DNA of 64,000 nt from Chitinophaga sancti (GCF_034087045.1 NZ_CP139247.1:1736001-1800000), one strand, 5' to 3'; shown: positions 1 through 8,810, counted from the stretch's first letter. Translations and numbers: made by a program. Notes: generated by a model not told the origin, from the sequence alone.

Positions 1-2535
1 ATCAAAGGTATCTGCCCGGCCATCGCCATAGAACAAAAGGTCATTACCCGTACCCCCCGTTCTACCGTAGGCTCCATGACAGAACTCTACGATTACCTCC
101 GTCTCCTGTTCGCCCGTATCGGTAAAACTTATTCACCGATCTCCGGCGAATTGGTAAAGAAACACGAAGTAAGCGACGTCACTGACTATATCAATAAATT
201 ACCTGATGGCACTAAGATCCAGATACTGGTCGTCTTCCGCCGTCACGAAAAAAGGGACGTAAAAGAAGAGCTGCAGATCCTGATGCAGAAAGGGTTCTCC
301 CGTCTTTATGCGAAAGACAAGCAAGGGGGAAAACTCCTCCGTATTGAAGAACTGCTGGAAGAAAAAAAGCCAGCCTTGCCCAAAGAAACTTACCTGCTTA
401 TAGACCGCCTTGTAGCCAAAGACTTCGAAGAAGACGACCTGCACCGCATCGCGGATTCTGTGCAGACGGCCTTTTACGAAAGCGAAGGCGACTGCCTCGT
501 AGAGACAGACGGTGGCGATATACAGCACTTCTCCAACCGTTTTGAACTGGATGGGCTGCAATTCGAAGAGCCGGTACCGAACCTCTTCTCCTTCAATAAC
601 CCATACGGGGCTTGCCCTGTATGCGAAGGTTTTGGTCAGACATTGGGTATCGATGCTGACCTTGTCATTCCAGACAAGCGCCTCAGTGTATTCGAAGGTG
701 CAATCGCTCCATGGAGAGGCGAAAAGATGGGTGAATACAAAGAAGCCCTCATCAAGGCGGCCCGCAAGTTCAACTTCCCCATCCACAAACCGGTCACCGA
801 CCTCACTGAAGATCAGTATAACCTGCTCTGGACAGGCAATGAGCACTTCTACGGGCTCAATGAGTTCTTCAAAATGGTGGAGCAAAACCTCTATAAAGTT
901 CAATACCGTGTACTACAATCCCGCTACCGTGGGCGTACTACCTGCCCTGAATGTGGCGGTGGCCGCCTCCGTAAGGAAGCGCTGTACATCAAAATAAACG
1001 GTGCCAACATCGCCAACCTGGTAGAGATGCCGGTGGAAAACCTGTACGGCTGGTTCAACCAGCTACAACTTAACGAATTCGACCAACAGGTGGGTAAACG
1101 TATCCTGCTTGAAATTCACCACCGCATCAAAACCCTGCTTGACGTAGGGCTTGGTTACCTCACCCTGAACCGTGTGGCCAATACCCTCAGTGGTGGCGAA
1201 AGCCAGCGTATACAGCTGACCCGCTCCCTGGGTAGTAACCTTACCAACTCCATGTATATACTGGATGAACCCAGCATAGGTCTGCATGCCCGCGATACCC
1301 ACCGCTTGATCGGTGTACTCAAGGAACTGCGTGATCTGGGCAACACCGTAGTGGTGGTAGAACACGACGAACAGATGATGGAAGAAGCGGACTATATCAT
1401 CGATATGGGACCGCTGGCCAGTCACCTGGGGGGAGAAGTGATCTTTGCCGGTGACTATCCATCTATTCTAAAAGATGCGAACAGCCTGACCGGCAAGTAC
1501 CTGAGCGGGCAGCTTTCTATAGAACCACCTGCCCGTATCCGCAAGTGGAAGAAATCTATCACCCTCGAAGGTTGTAAACAAAACAACCTGAAGAACATAG
1601 ATGTGGATTTCCCCCTGGAAGTATTGTGTGTAGTAAGTGGTGTGAGTGGCTCCGGCAAGACCACGCTGGTAAAGCAGATCCTGTATCCGGCCCTCATGAA
1701 ACTGAAAGGCGAATTTGCAGAAAGGGTAGGACAGCACCGTGCGCTGAAAGGTGCACTGGACGATATCACTCAGATCGAAATGATCGATCAGAACCCGATC
1801 GGTAAGTCATCCCGCTCCAACCCGGTTACCTATATCAAAGCCTACGATGAGATCCGTGATCTCTTCTCCCGTCAGCCACTGAGTAAGATGCGTGGTTTTC
1901 AGCCAAAACATTTCTCATTCAACGTAGACGGTGGCCGTTGTGATGCTTGTAAAGGGGAAGGGGAAGTAGTAGTAGAAATGCAATTCCTGGCAGACGTGCA
2001 CCTGCAATGCGAAAGCTGTGGTGGTCGTAAGTTCAAGGACGAAGTATTGGAAGTGACGTACAAGGGAAAGAACATCTACGACGTATTGGAAATGGGAGTG
2101 GACGAAGCGCTGGATTTCTTCAAAGATGAGAAGGATGTAGTGAATAAAATCCGTCCGCTCAGCAATGTAGGTTTAGGTTATGTAAAACTGGGCCAGAGTA
2201 GCGATACCCTGAGTGGTGGTGAGGCACAGCGTGTAAAACTGGCATCCTTCCTGGGTAAGGGCAAGGCACAGGGGCACATCCTTTTTATATTCGATGAACC
2301 GACCACTGGTCTGCACTTTCATGATATCAAGAAGCTGTTGGGATCATTCAATGCATTGATCGAACAGGGGCATTCAGTCATAGTGATCGAACACAATACA
2401 GATGTGATAAAAAGTGCTGACTGGGTCATAGACCTGGGACCTGAAGGCGGGGCCGGTGGCGGGCAATTGCTATATGCAGGAGTACCGGACGGACTCAAAA
2501 AAGTAAAAGAAAGTTATACCGGGCAATATTTATAA
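1..2535 (+). CDS. uvrA: UvrA, excinuclease ABC subunit A (5' end off the window)
   Basis: ATPase that finds bulky DNA lesions and loads UvrB in nucleotide excision repair (family knowledge). The reading frame is open from base 1, so the gene starts upstream; about 844 of roughly 940 residues are present and the first Walker A is missing. Counting from base 1, I see the zinc ligands C205-x2-C208 and C315-x2-C318, the first ABC signature LSGGESQR (396-403), the second Walker A GVSGSGKTT (547-555, Lys553), a C-terminal zinc module C647-x2-C650...C670-x2-C673, and the second signature LSGGEAQR (737-744). An internal ATG at base 76 is not the start because homology to UvrA (PRSTVGS) continues upstream. 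Ends in TAA, followed by a strong terminator. Confidence 0.97.
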   Translation: MKGICPAIAIEQKVITRTPRSTVGSMTELYDYLRLLFARIGKTYSPISGELVKKHEVSDVTDYINKLPDGTKIQILVVFRRHEKRDVKEELQILMQKGFSRLYAKDKQGGKLLRIEELLEEKKPALPKETYLLIDRLVAKDFEEDDLHRIADSVQTAFYESEGDCLVETDGGDIQHFSNRFELDGLQFEEPVPNLFSFNNPYGACPVCEGFGQTLGIDADLVIPDKRLSVFEGAIAPWRGEKMGEYKEALIKAARKFNFPIHKPVTDLTEDQYNLLWTGNEHFYGLNEFFKMVEQNLYKVQYRVLQSRYRGRTTCPECGGGRLRKEALYIKINGANIANLVEMPVENLYGWFNQLQLNEFDQQVGKRILLEIHHRIKTLLDVGLGYLTLNRVANTLSGGESQRIQLTRSLGSNLTNSMYILDEPSIGLHARDTHRLIGVLKELRDLGNTVVVVEHDEQMMEEADYIIDMGPLASHLGGEVIFAGDYPSILKDANSLTGKYLSGQLSIEPPARIRKWKKSITLEGCKQNNLKNIDVDFPLEVLCVVSGVSGSGKTTLVKQILYPALMKLKGEFAERVGQHRALKGALDDITQIEMIDQNPIGKSSRSNPVTYIKAYDEIRDLFSRQPLSKMRGFQPKHFSFNVDGGRCDACKGEGEVVVEMQFLADVHLQCESCGGRKFKDEVLEVTYKGKNIYDVLEMGVDEALDFFKDEKDVVNKIRPLSNVGLGYVKLGQSSDTLSGGEAQRVKLASFLGKGKAQGHILFIFDEPTTGLHFHDIKKLLGSFNALIEQGHSVIVIEHNTDVIKSADWVIDLGPEGGAGGGQLLYAGVPDGLKKVKESYTGQYL

Positions 2536-2560
2536 AAGAAAGACAATACTAGTAAAAGAA

Positions 2561-2590
2561 AACGGCGGACCAGATGGTCTGCCGTTTTTT
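2561..2590. terminator. Bidirectional intrinsic terminator after uvrA
   Basis: An 11-bp stem (ACGGCGGACCA with its complement, one G-U pair) has A-rich sequence on its left and T6 on its right. It lies between the convergent uvrA and the DUF4293 gene, so it can serve both. Confidence 0.85.
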
Positions 2591-2593
2591 ATG

Positions 2594-3037
2594 TTATCTC
2601 AATCTATCCAGAGATTTAATCAGTTTTTCATCCTTATATATACCTCTCGCTGCCATGATCAGGAAGATCAGGATCAACACCGGCAAAAACGCACCTGGCA
2701 GGTAATTAGACGAAGCAATCGTTTTGCCTGCTGTTTCGAATGCATTTACAAAATCCTGCACTTTAAAGTACTGCAACGCGATCGCCACTATCGCCAGAAA
2801 AATATCCAACACCGTCAGTCTGAACTGTAGTTTCCGGTTTTTAAACAGGAAAATGCAGAACACGGATAGCGCTACAATCAGCATGTAGACTACAAATATC
2901 ATAAAATTTGACTGGGCATTGAAATACTTAGGTACCTGATCATTACTCAGGGTCACTTTGAAGATATCCAGAAACCATGTTCCTACAGCAGCTCCGGCAG
3001 CTACCAGAAGGTAAAGACTTTGAATGCGTTGTATCAT
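2594..3037 (-). CDS. DUF4293 family membrane protein
   Basis: Small integral membrane protein of 147 residues. It opens with MIQRIQSLYLLVAAGAA, typical of the Bacteroidota DUF4293 family as I know it, and shows four hydrophobic segments with charged ends between them (for example around VGTWFLDIF, FMIFVVYMLIVALSVFCIFLF and LTVLDIFLAIVAIAL), then a basic C-terminus. The function of the family is not known. The frame is open further upstream to 3160, but that extension is translated from a repeat array (3126-3232) and lacks family similarity, so I place the start at 3037. It stands alone and converges with uvrA. Confidence 0.8.
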   Translation of the reverse strand: MIQRIQSLYLLVAAGAAVGTWFLDIFKVTLSNDQVPKYFNAQSNFMIFVVYMLIVALSVFCIFLFKNRKLQFRLTVLDIFLAIVAIALQYFKVQDFVNAFETAGKTIASSNYLPGAFLPVLILIFLIMAARGIYKDEKLIKSLDRLR

Positions 3038-3125
3038 GTTATTCAGGCAGATTAATACGCGGTAAAAGTAAGTAAATATTTCATTTATGCTGGCGAGCCC
3101 GGGCAACCATAGGATGAAAATATGG

Positions 3126-3232
3126 ATAACCCGTTCATAACCCATCAATAACCCGTACATATCCCGCCTCTTTATAAATGCGGGTTATTGGCGGGTTATG
3201 GGCGGCTTATATGCGGGTTATAGGCGGGATAT
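3126..3232. repeat. 11-bp-phased repeats in two inverted halves (4 + 5 units)
   Basis: On the left, ATAACCCG-like units start at 3126, 3137, 3148 and 3159, exactly 11 bp apart. After a short AT-rich centre (about 3169-3180), CGGGTTAT-like units start at 3181, 3192, 3203, 3214 and 3225, again exactly 11 bp apart and in the opposite orientation. The consensus in the right half is GGCGGGTTATN. The two halves could also fold into a long imperfect hairpin. Confidence 0.9.
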
Positions 3233-3436
3233 CCCCGGAAAATGCCTATAGTCGTGGTATAGCTGGGATAGCCCGATAGGATGTAGTCAGGATAAGGGTT
3301 TTCAAAGCAGGTGATTAATGGGAAATAGGGATGTGGCCATATTTATAAAATACCGACCGGTATAATAATGTTGTTAAAAGTGTCATCCATACATATAATA
3401 CTGACATATTACAGCATCCTTTCCTCCAATACTTTG

Positions 3437-3444
3437 TATATTTG
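3437..3444 (+). promoter_or_regulatory. -7 box of the maeB promoter
   Basis: TATATTTG matches the Bacteroidota -7 consensus TAnnTTTG and sits 28 bp before the maeB ATG. I see no good -33 element. Confidence 0.55.
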
Positions 3445-3472
3445 ACGCCCAAGAACAATCTCATTTTGAATT

Positions 3473-5749
3473 ATGGCAAGAAAACAGAACAAGCAGGATG
3501 CTTTAGACTATCATGCTTTAGGTCGGCCTGGGAAGATCGAAGTAATACCTACTAAAAACACCAAAACACAATGGGACCTCTCACTCGCTTATTCTCCTGG
3601 AGTAGCAGAGCCCTGCAAGGAAATTCACAAAGACGTAGAAAATGTTTATAAATATACTGCCAAGGGCAACCTGGTAGCAGTGATCAGCAATGGAACTGCT
3701 GTACTGGGTCTGGGCGATATCGGCCCTGAGGCAGGTAAGCCGGTGATGGAAGGAAAGGCGGTATTGTTCAAGATCTTCGCAGATATTGATGTGTTTGATA
3801 TTGAATTGAATACCAAGAATGTAGATGAATTCGTGAACGTGGTAAAGGCCATGGAACCTACCTTCGGTGGGATCAACCTGGAAGATATTAAGAGCCCTGA
3901 GTGTTTTGAAATCGAGGACCGCCTGAAAAAGGAACTGAAGATCCCGATCATGCACGATGACCAGCATGGTACTGCCATCATCTCGAGTGCTGCTTTGCTG
4001 AACTCCATGGACCTTGTGAAGAAGGATATTACGAAAGTAAAGATTGTTTTCAATGGCGCCGGTGCGGCAGCGATGGCCTGCGTAAAATTGTACGTATCCC
4101 TGGGTGCAAGAAAAGAGAACATCATCATGTTCGACAAGGATGGTGTGATTAGCACCAGTCGCGAAGGTTTGTCAGAACTGCACCGCCAGTTTGCAACAAC
4201 AGCGAATGTAAACTCTCTGGCAGATGCGCTGAAAGGGGCAGATGTATTTGTAGGTTTATCAGTAGGTAATGTGGTAACACCGGAAATGATCAAGTCAATG
4301 GCTGAAAATCCGGTCGTATTCGCGATGGCGAACCCCGATCCTGAGATTGCTTATGAGCTGGCGATTGCCTCCCGTCCTGATGTGATCATGGCGACAGGTC
4401 GTTCCGATCATCCTAACCAGGTGAACAATGTATTGGGTTTCCCATACATCTTCCGTGGTGCGCTGGATGTACGTGCCACACAGATCAACGAAGCCATGAA
4501 ACTTGCTGCTGTCAACGCACTGGCAGAACTGGCGAAGGAACCGGTACCAGATATCGTGAACCTGGCTTACAATGAAAAAAATATCTATTTCGGCCCCCGT
4601 TATATCATTCCAAAACCCCTGGATCCTCGCCTGCTCAGTCATGTAGCACCTGCAGTGGCAAAAGCAGCGATGGAAAGTGGTGTTGCGCAGCAACCAATAG
4701 CAAACTGGGAAGAGTATACGAATGTACTAAACAAACGCCTTGGACTGGACAACCAGCTCTTCCGCGTGATCGGTACCAAAGCCCGTCAGGATCCACGCAA
4801 GGTGGTATTTGCAGAAGCAGATAACCTGAAGGTACTAAAAGCTTCACAGGTAGTAAGAGACGAAGGTATCGCTTACCCGATCCTGCTGGGTAATGAACAA
4901 AGGATCAGGAACCTCGCTGCAGAAAATGGTATCGAACTGGAAGATACTGTGATCATCGATCCTAAGAGCGATGAGATGACAGAGAAACGCCATGAATATG
5001 GTGAATTGTTCTTCCAGAAACGTCAGCGTAAAGGCTTTAACCAGTACGAAGCGAAGAAGGTAATGCGTGAGCGTAACTACTTCGGCTGTATGATGGTGGA
5101 AACTGGTGAGGCAGATGCATTGATCTCTGGTCTGACACGTAACTATCCGGATACCATCCGTCCGGCATTGCATGTAATTGGTACTGCGCCCAACGTAAAG
5201 CGAGTGGCAGGTATGTACATCATCAATACCAAGCGTGGTCCGCTGTTCCTGGCCGATACGACTGTCAACTTTAATCCTACTGCCGAAGAGCTGGCCGAAA
5301 TCACACTGCTGGTTGCTGAGGAAGTAAGACAATTCAATATCACTCCTCGCATTGCGATGGTATCTTATTCCAACTTTGGTTCCAGTCCAACCCCTGAGGC
5401 GCAGCTGGTAGCTAAGGCAAGAGAGATCGTGAAAATGAAGGAACCGTCACTGATCGTAGATGGTGAAATCCAGGCGGCGATGGCGTTCAATAGAGAAATC
5501 CTGAAGGATAGTTATCCGTTCAGTGAGCTGATAGACCAGGAAGTAAATACCCTGATCTTCCCGAACCTTACTGCGGGCAACGTAGCATACAACCTGTTGC
5601 AGGAAGTTGCGGGCTTTGATGCTATCGGGCCTATCCTGCTGGGTATCAAAAAACCAGTACATATTCTGCAATTGGGTAGTACCGTAAGGCAGATAGTGAA
5701 CATGGTGAATATCGCTGTAGTAGAAGCACAACATAAATGCTGCAAATAA
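3473..5749 (+). CDS. maeB: NADP-dependent malic enzyme with phosphotransacetylase-like C-terminal domain
   Basis: Oxidatively decarboxylates malate to pyruvate, making NADPH in the cytoplasm (family knowledge). The 758 residues match the long MaeB form. Visible are the malic-enzyme N domain with AYSPGVAEPC (39-48), MHDDQHGTA (160-168), a nucleotide-binding NGAGAAA loop (194-200), and from about residue 430 a phosphotransacetylase-like domain, which in this family is thought to be regulatory rather than catalytic. The start at 3473 gives a normal-length N-terminus and lies just after a -7 box. The gene appears monocistronic, with a hairpin after it. Confidence 0.96.
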   Translation: MARKQNKQDALDYHALGRPGKIEVIPTKNTKTQWDLSLAYSPGVAEPCKEIHKDVENVYKYTAKGNLVAVISNGTAVLGLGDIGPEAGKPVMEGKAVLFKIFADIDVFDIELNTKNVDEFVNVVKAMEPTFGGINLEDIKSPECFEIEDRLKKELKIPIMHDDQHGTAIISSAALLNSMDLVKKDITKVKIVFNGAGAAAMACVKLYVSLGARKENIIMFDKDGVISTSREGLSELHRQFATTANVNSLADALKGADVFVGLSVGNVVTPEMIKSMAENPVVFAMANPDPEIAYELAIASRPDVIMATGRSDHPNQVNNVLGFPYIFRGALDVRATQINEAMKLAAVNALAELAKEPVPDIVNLAYNEKNIYFGPRYIIPKPLDPRLLSHVAPAVAKAAMESGVAQQPIANWEEYTNVLNKRLGLDNQLFRVIGTKARQDPRKVVFAEADNLKVLKASQVVRDEGIAYPILLGNEQRIRNLAAENGIELEDTVIIDPKSDEMTEKRHEYGELFFQKRQRKGFNQYEAKKVMRERNYFGCMMVETGEADALISGLTRNYPDTIRPALHVIGTAPNVKRVAGMYIINTKRGPLFLADTTVNFNPTAEELAEITLLVAEEVRQFNITPRIAMVSYSNFGSSPTPEAQLVAKAREIVKMKEPSLIVDGEIQAAMAFNREILKDSYPFSELIDQEVNTLIFPNLTAGNVAYNLLQEVAGFDAIGPILLGIKKPVHILQLGSTVRQIVNMVNIAVVEAQHKCCK

Positions 5750-5757
5750 TATAATTT

Positions 5758-5795
5758 ACAGGTCTTTGTCCACGGACAGAGATCTGTATCTTTAT
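5758..5795 (+). terminator. Probable terminator after maeB
   Basis: A 14-bp stem (arms 5758-5771 and 5774-5787, two G-U pairs) is followed by the T-containing tail ATCTTTAT. The T-tract is weak, so confidence is moderate. Confidence 0.5.
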
Positions 5796-5805
5796 AGTAA
5801 AAAGC

Positions 5806-6837
5806 ATGCAGCACATCTCCCGGAAAAAGACCTTCTTTCCACTGAATCCTGCATTTCGCGGGTACCTCAAATTGTACGAGCGGGAGATCCGGTTGCCGAT
5901 ATCTTACGAAGAGCTCCGCTATTATGATTCCTCCATTCCTGTGTATGACAAAGACGGGAAGGACACCCTCTGGGAATCTGTATTTTATCCTGATAGTATG
6001 TATGGTCAGCTAAAAGCGGGCCTCAAAAGAATTTACTCCATCCTCAAGGCGGGTGGTGACCAGGCTGCAGAAGAGCATTTGCAGGTAGAACGGATTGATT
6101 ACTGCACATTTGGGAATTCACACCCTTTCCGTATCAGGATTGTCAATACTTACAACGAAGTTTACGATTATTTTTATATCAAGACGGCCGATGCTTCTCG
6201 CATTTACGGCTTAGAACTGGAACATATTTTGTCTCCTTACTGGATGAGTTACATTGTAGATGGCAATACACTGGTAGAGGAGCATATTGCGGGGGTACCG
6301 GGCGATCAGTTTATAGACCAGTATTTACAGCGGCCGGAGTTTAACCCTAAGCGTATAGCAAAGGAGTTTGTAAAGTTCAATGAACGGTGTTTTGTCCGCT
6401 TGTTGGGTGATATGCGATCGTACAATTTTGTATTTGATATCACACCTGATTTTGATGATGTACAATTCAGGATCAGGGCGATTGATTTTGATCAGCAGTT
6501 TTACGAGGGAAAGCGCACATTGTACATGCCGCAGTACTTTAAGGAGAACAGGATTTTCGTAGAGCTGGCCATCAAACATTTAAATGCCGAGGTAGTAAAG
6601 CAGTATCAGCAGGAGGAGCGATCGCTGATAGCCCGCAGGATAAAGGCGCACAGACATCGGATCAAGGACCTGAGGGATGTGATCATGACGGATAAGGTGT
6701 CGTTTCCTGAGAAGATTACGCAATTGGGAGAGGAGCTGGCGCTGTATTATGATGATGCGGTATTTGGGAGGTGTAAGACGATGGGGGAGATCATTGAGCG
6801 GAGTTTGAAAAGATTATTGGTAAAGAGTTTGAAATAA
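5806..6837 (+). CDS. Unrecognised cytoplasmic protein with kinase-like motifs
   Basis: I do not recognise a named family. The 343 residues have no signal peptide or membrane segment. Two motifs recall the protein-kinase/aminoglycoside-kinase fold: GDMRSYN (201-207), which has the D-x4-N spacing of a catalytic loop, and AIDFD (225-229), where Asp227 would be the metal-binding Asp. Upstream, YFYIK is followed by a Glu-rich helix (YGLELEHIL), which could supply the Lys/Glu pair of the N-lobe. No glycine-rich loop is evident. The C-terminus is a basic helical stretch. The fold is my inference. It stands alone between maeB and mlaE, and its start is the only ATG near the open frame's beginning. 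Confidence 0.8.
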   Translation: MQHISRKKTFFPLNPAFRGYLKLYEREIRLPISYEELRYYDSSIPVYDKDGKDTLWESVFYPDSMYGQLKAGLKRIYSILKAGGDQAAEEHLQVERIDYCTFGNSHPFRIRIVNTYNEVYDYFYIKTADASRIYGLELEHILSPYWMSYIVDGNTLVEEHIAGVPGDQFIDQYLQRPEFNPKRIAKEFVKFNERCFVRLLGDMRSYNFVFDITPDFDDVQFRIRAIDFDQQFYEGKRTLYMPQYFKENRIFVELAIKHLNAEVVKQYQQEERSLIARRIKAHRHRIKDLRDVIMTDKVSFPEKITQLGEELALYYDDAVFGRCKTMGEIIERSLKRLLVKSLK

Positions 6838-6858
6838 AATCAGCCGGCAGCAGGTAAT

Positions 6859-6934
6859 AGCGTTCTTTGAAAAGAGCAATATCTTTAGCCGGCCGTAAGC
6901 AAAAGCGTTCTTTGCAAAAACCGTTTTCTTTAGC
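6859..6934. repeat. Two-copy direct repeat, 45-bp period
   Basis: AGCGTTCTTTG (6859-6869) and TCTTTAGC (6882-6889) recur as AGCGTTCTTTG (6904-6914) and TCTTTAGC (6927-6934). The internal spacing is identical while the sequence between the blocks differs. It lies in the gap before mlaE. Confidence 0.8.
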
Positions 6935-6999
6935 TGCCGCAGGCCTTACCGCCGTTTTTTGGCTCCTTAATGATTTAATTATTATTTAAATGGATACAT

Positions 7000-7007
7000 T
7001 ATCTTTG
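7000..7007 (+). promoter_or_regulatory. -7 box before mlaE
   Basis: TATCTTTG fits TAnnTTTG and ends only 7 bp before the mlaE ATG, so the transcript would be leaderless or nearly so. Confidence 0.6.
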
Positions 7008-7014
7008 GCCCGTT

Positions 7015-7764
7015 ATGGAATTTAGATTCTTTCATCATTTCGGAAGCTACCTGCTTATGCTCAAAGGAATGTTTTCCCGCCCGGAAAACATGAAGATGTA
7101 TTGGAAAGAGTTCATCAGGCAGTGTGTGGATATCGGTATTGGTTCATTGGGTATTGTATTCATCATCTCCCTCTTTATGGGAGCTGTAACCACTGTACAG
7201 ATTGCCTACCAGCTGGTGAGCCCTATCATTCCCAAAGCTACAATAGCCCAGGTGGTGAGGGATACCATCATCCTCGAATTCGCCCCTACATTGACCTGTA
7301 TCGTACTGGCCGGTGTAGTCGGTTCCAAAATTGCCTCTGAGCTGGGTAACATGCGTGTATCTGAGCAGATTGATGCACAGGAGATTATGGGTATCAACAC
7401 CCGTGGTTACCTCATCATGCCAAAGATCATCGCTTCACTGATCATGATACCATGTCTGATCTGTATCGCTGGTTTCCTGGGTATATGGGGTGGTCTCAAA
7501 GCCGGTGAAATGGGCGGTATTCTTTCTGCAGAACAATTCTGGCAGGGTTTAAGACAGGAATGGAAACCTTATAATATCTTCTTCGCACTATTTAAATCAT
7601 TCGTATTCGCGTTCATCATATCCAGTGTACCATCATATTATGGATATTATGTACAGGGTGGTGCGCTCGAAATTGGTAAGGCAAGTACCCGTGCCGTGGT
7701 GGTAACCTGTGTATTGATATTATTCATGGACTACATACTGGCGGCAATATTGCTGCAAAATTAA
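7015..7764 (+). CDS. mlaE: MlaE-type lipid ABC transporter permease
   Basis: Inner-membrane permease of the Mla/Mce phospholipid transport system, which moves lipids between inner and outer membranes (family knowledge). The 249 residues match the MlaE/DUF140 family: an amphipathic N-terminus with FSRPENMKMYWKEF, the conserved ISLFMGAVTTVQIAYQL segment, LEFAPTLTCIVLAGVVGSKI, the ELGNMRVSEQIDA cytoplasmic loop, and further hydrophobic helices to the C-terminus. mlaF follows 10 bp later in the same operon. The substrate-binding MlaD (MCE) protein is not adjacent and must be encoded elsewhere. Confidence 0.95.
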   Translation: MEFRFFHHFGSYLLMLKGMFSRPENMKMYWKEFIRQCVDIGIGSLGIVFIISLFMGAVTTVQIAYQLVSPIIPKATIAQVVRDTIILEFAPTLTCIVLAGVVGSKIASELGNMRVSEQIDAQEIMGINTRGYLIMPKIIASLIMIPCLICIAGFLGIWGGLKAGEMGGILSAEQFWQGLRQEWKPYNIFFALFKSFVFAFIISSVPSYYGYYVQGGALEIGKASTRAVVVTCVLILFMDYILAAILLQN

Positions 7765-7774
7765 CCTGGACAAC

Positions 7775-8578
7775 ATGATCGAAATAGTTAATATAAAGAA
7801 AGGCTTTGGGGAAAAGGTGATCCTGCCAGATGTGTCGGCAATTATGGAGACGGGCAAGGTGAACCTGATCATCGGCTCCAGTGGCAGTGGTAAGACGGTA
7901 ATGATGAAGTGCATGGTAGGCTTGATGGAAATAGACAGTGGCAAGGTCCTGTACGATGGACAGGATTTCACTAATATGCCTGAAAATGAACGAAAAAATA
8001 TCCGCCGCCAGATCGGGATGCTTTTCCAGGGATCTGCACTATTTGATAGTATGACAGTAGAGCAAAACGTGATGTTCCCGCTCGATATGTTCTCTAAAGA
8101 ATCAATAAAGGAAAAGAAAGCCCGTGTGATGGAGTGCCTCGAAAGGGTACAATTGAAGGAGGCCGCTAAGAAATTTCCGGCAGAGATCAGTGGAGGTATG
8201 AAGAAAAGGGTAGGTATTGCACGTGCTATCGTTTTGAATCCCAAGTACTTATTCTGTGATGAGCCCAACTCCGGGCTGGATCCGCAAACTTCCCTGCTCA
8301 TCGATAAGCTGATTAAGGAAATCACACACGAATTTAACATGACCACGGTCATCAATACACACGACATGAATACGGTAATGGAAAGTGGAGATCACATCGT
8401 ATACATGTACCAGGGTAAAAAACAGTGGGAAGGCAGCAATAGAGACATCATTTTCAGTAAAGATGAGCGGCTGAATGACTTCATTTTTGCATCTGACTTC
8501 CTGCGTGATGCGAAGGAAATGAGGCAAATGGAGATGTTCCAGGAGAAAGATTGGAGAAGTAAACTGAAGAAGGAGTAG
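7775..8578 (+). CDS. mlaF: MlaF-type lipid ABC transporter ATPase
   Basis: ATPase that powers the MlaE permease. The 267 residues contain Walker A GSSGSGKT (34-41), the Q-loop region GMLFQGSALFDS, the signature ISGGMKKRVGIARA, Walker B YLFCDEPNSGLDP and the switch His in NTHDMN. The SGGMKKR form of the signature is characteristic of the Mla/Mkl group. The C-terminal tail, rich in Arg, Lys and Glu, extends past the ATPase core. It forms an operon with mlaE (10-bp gap). The 168 bp after the gene hold nothing I can identify until the sucD promoter. Confidence 0.95.
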   Translation: MIEIVNIKKGFGEKVILPDVSAIMETGKVNLIIGSSGSGKTVMMKCMVGLMEIDSGKVLYDGQDFTNMPENERKNIRRQIGMLFQGSALFDSMTVEQNVMFPLDMFSKESIKEKKARVMECLERVQLKEAAKKFPAEISGGMKKRVGIARAIVLNPKYLFCDEPNSGLDPQTSLLIDKLIKEITHEFNMTTVINTHDMNTVMESGDHIVYMYQGKKQWEGSNRDIIFSKDERLNDFIFASDFLRDAKEMRQMEMFQEKDWRSKLKKE

Positions 8579-8746
8579 GGCTGGAACTGAACAGGGTAGG
8601 CAGAAAATTGAACAGTGTGAATGTTGAAAAGGAAGAATGGCCGATGCCAGACCGGGCAATTTGACCCGCCCTGAGATAAAAGTTGCCAAAACATGACGAC
8701 GGACATTAAAAAAACGTGAACACGACCACAATCAGTAAATTATTGA

Positions 8747-8777
8747 TTGGGAATGTGGGATTAGCGGGTTATTTTTG
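8747..8777 (+). promoter_or_regulatory. sucD promoter
   Basis: A TTG (-33, 8747-8749) and TATTTTTG (-7, 8770-8777) are separated by 20 bp, a full match to the Bacteroidota sigma-A promoter pattern. The sucD ATG lies 34 bp downstream. Confidence 0.65.
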
Positions 8778-8810
8778 CCAATAACATTACAAACACATAA
8801 ACCAAGCGCG

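Larger units (their letters stand above)
3038..3472. other. 435-bp intergenic region holding a phased repeat array
   Basis: No gene is supported here. The left part holds an 11-bp-period array in two opposed halves (see the repeat entry). Its right flank (3245-3290) has weaker GGTATAG/GGGATAG-type echoes of the same unit. The rest is AT-rich and ends with the maeB promoter. Confidence 0.7.

Noticed and set aside
1..75. uvrA as a truncated or pseudogene
   Set aside because: The frame is open at base 1 with good homology; it is cut by the window edge, as leuS is at the other end.
3038..3160. Upstream extension of the DUF4293 frame to an ATG at 3160
   Set aside because: The added 41 residues are translated from the 11-bp repeat array and the family starts at MIQRIQ.
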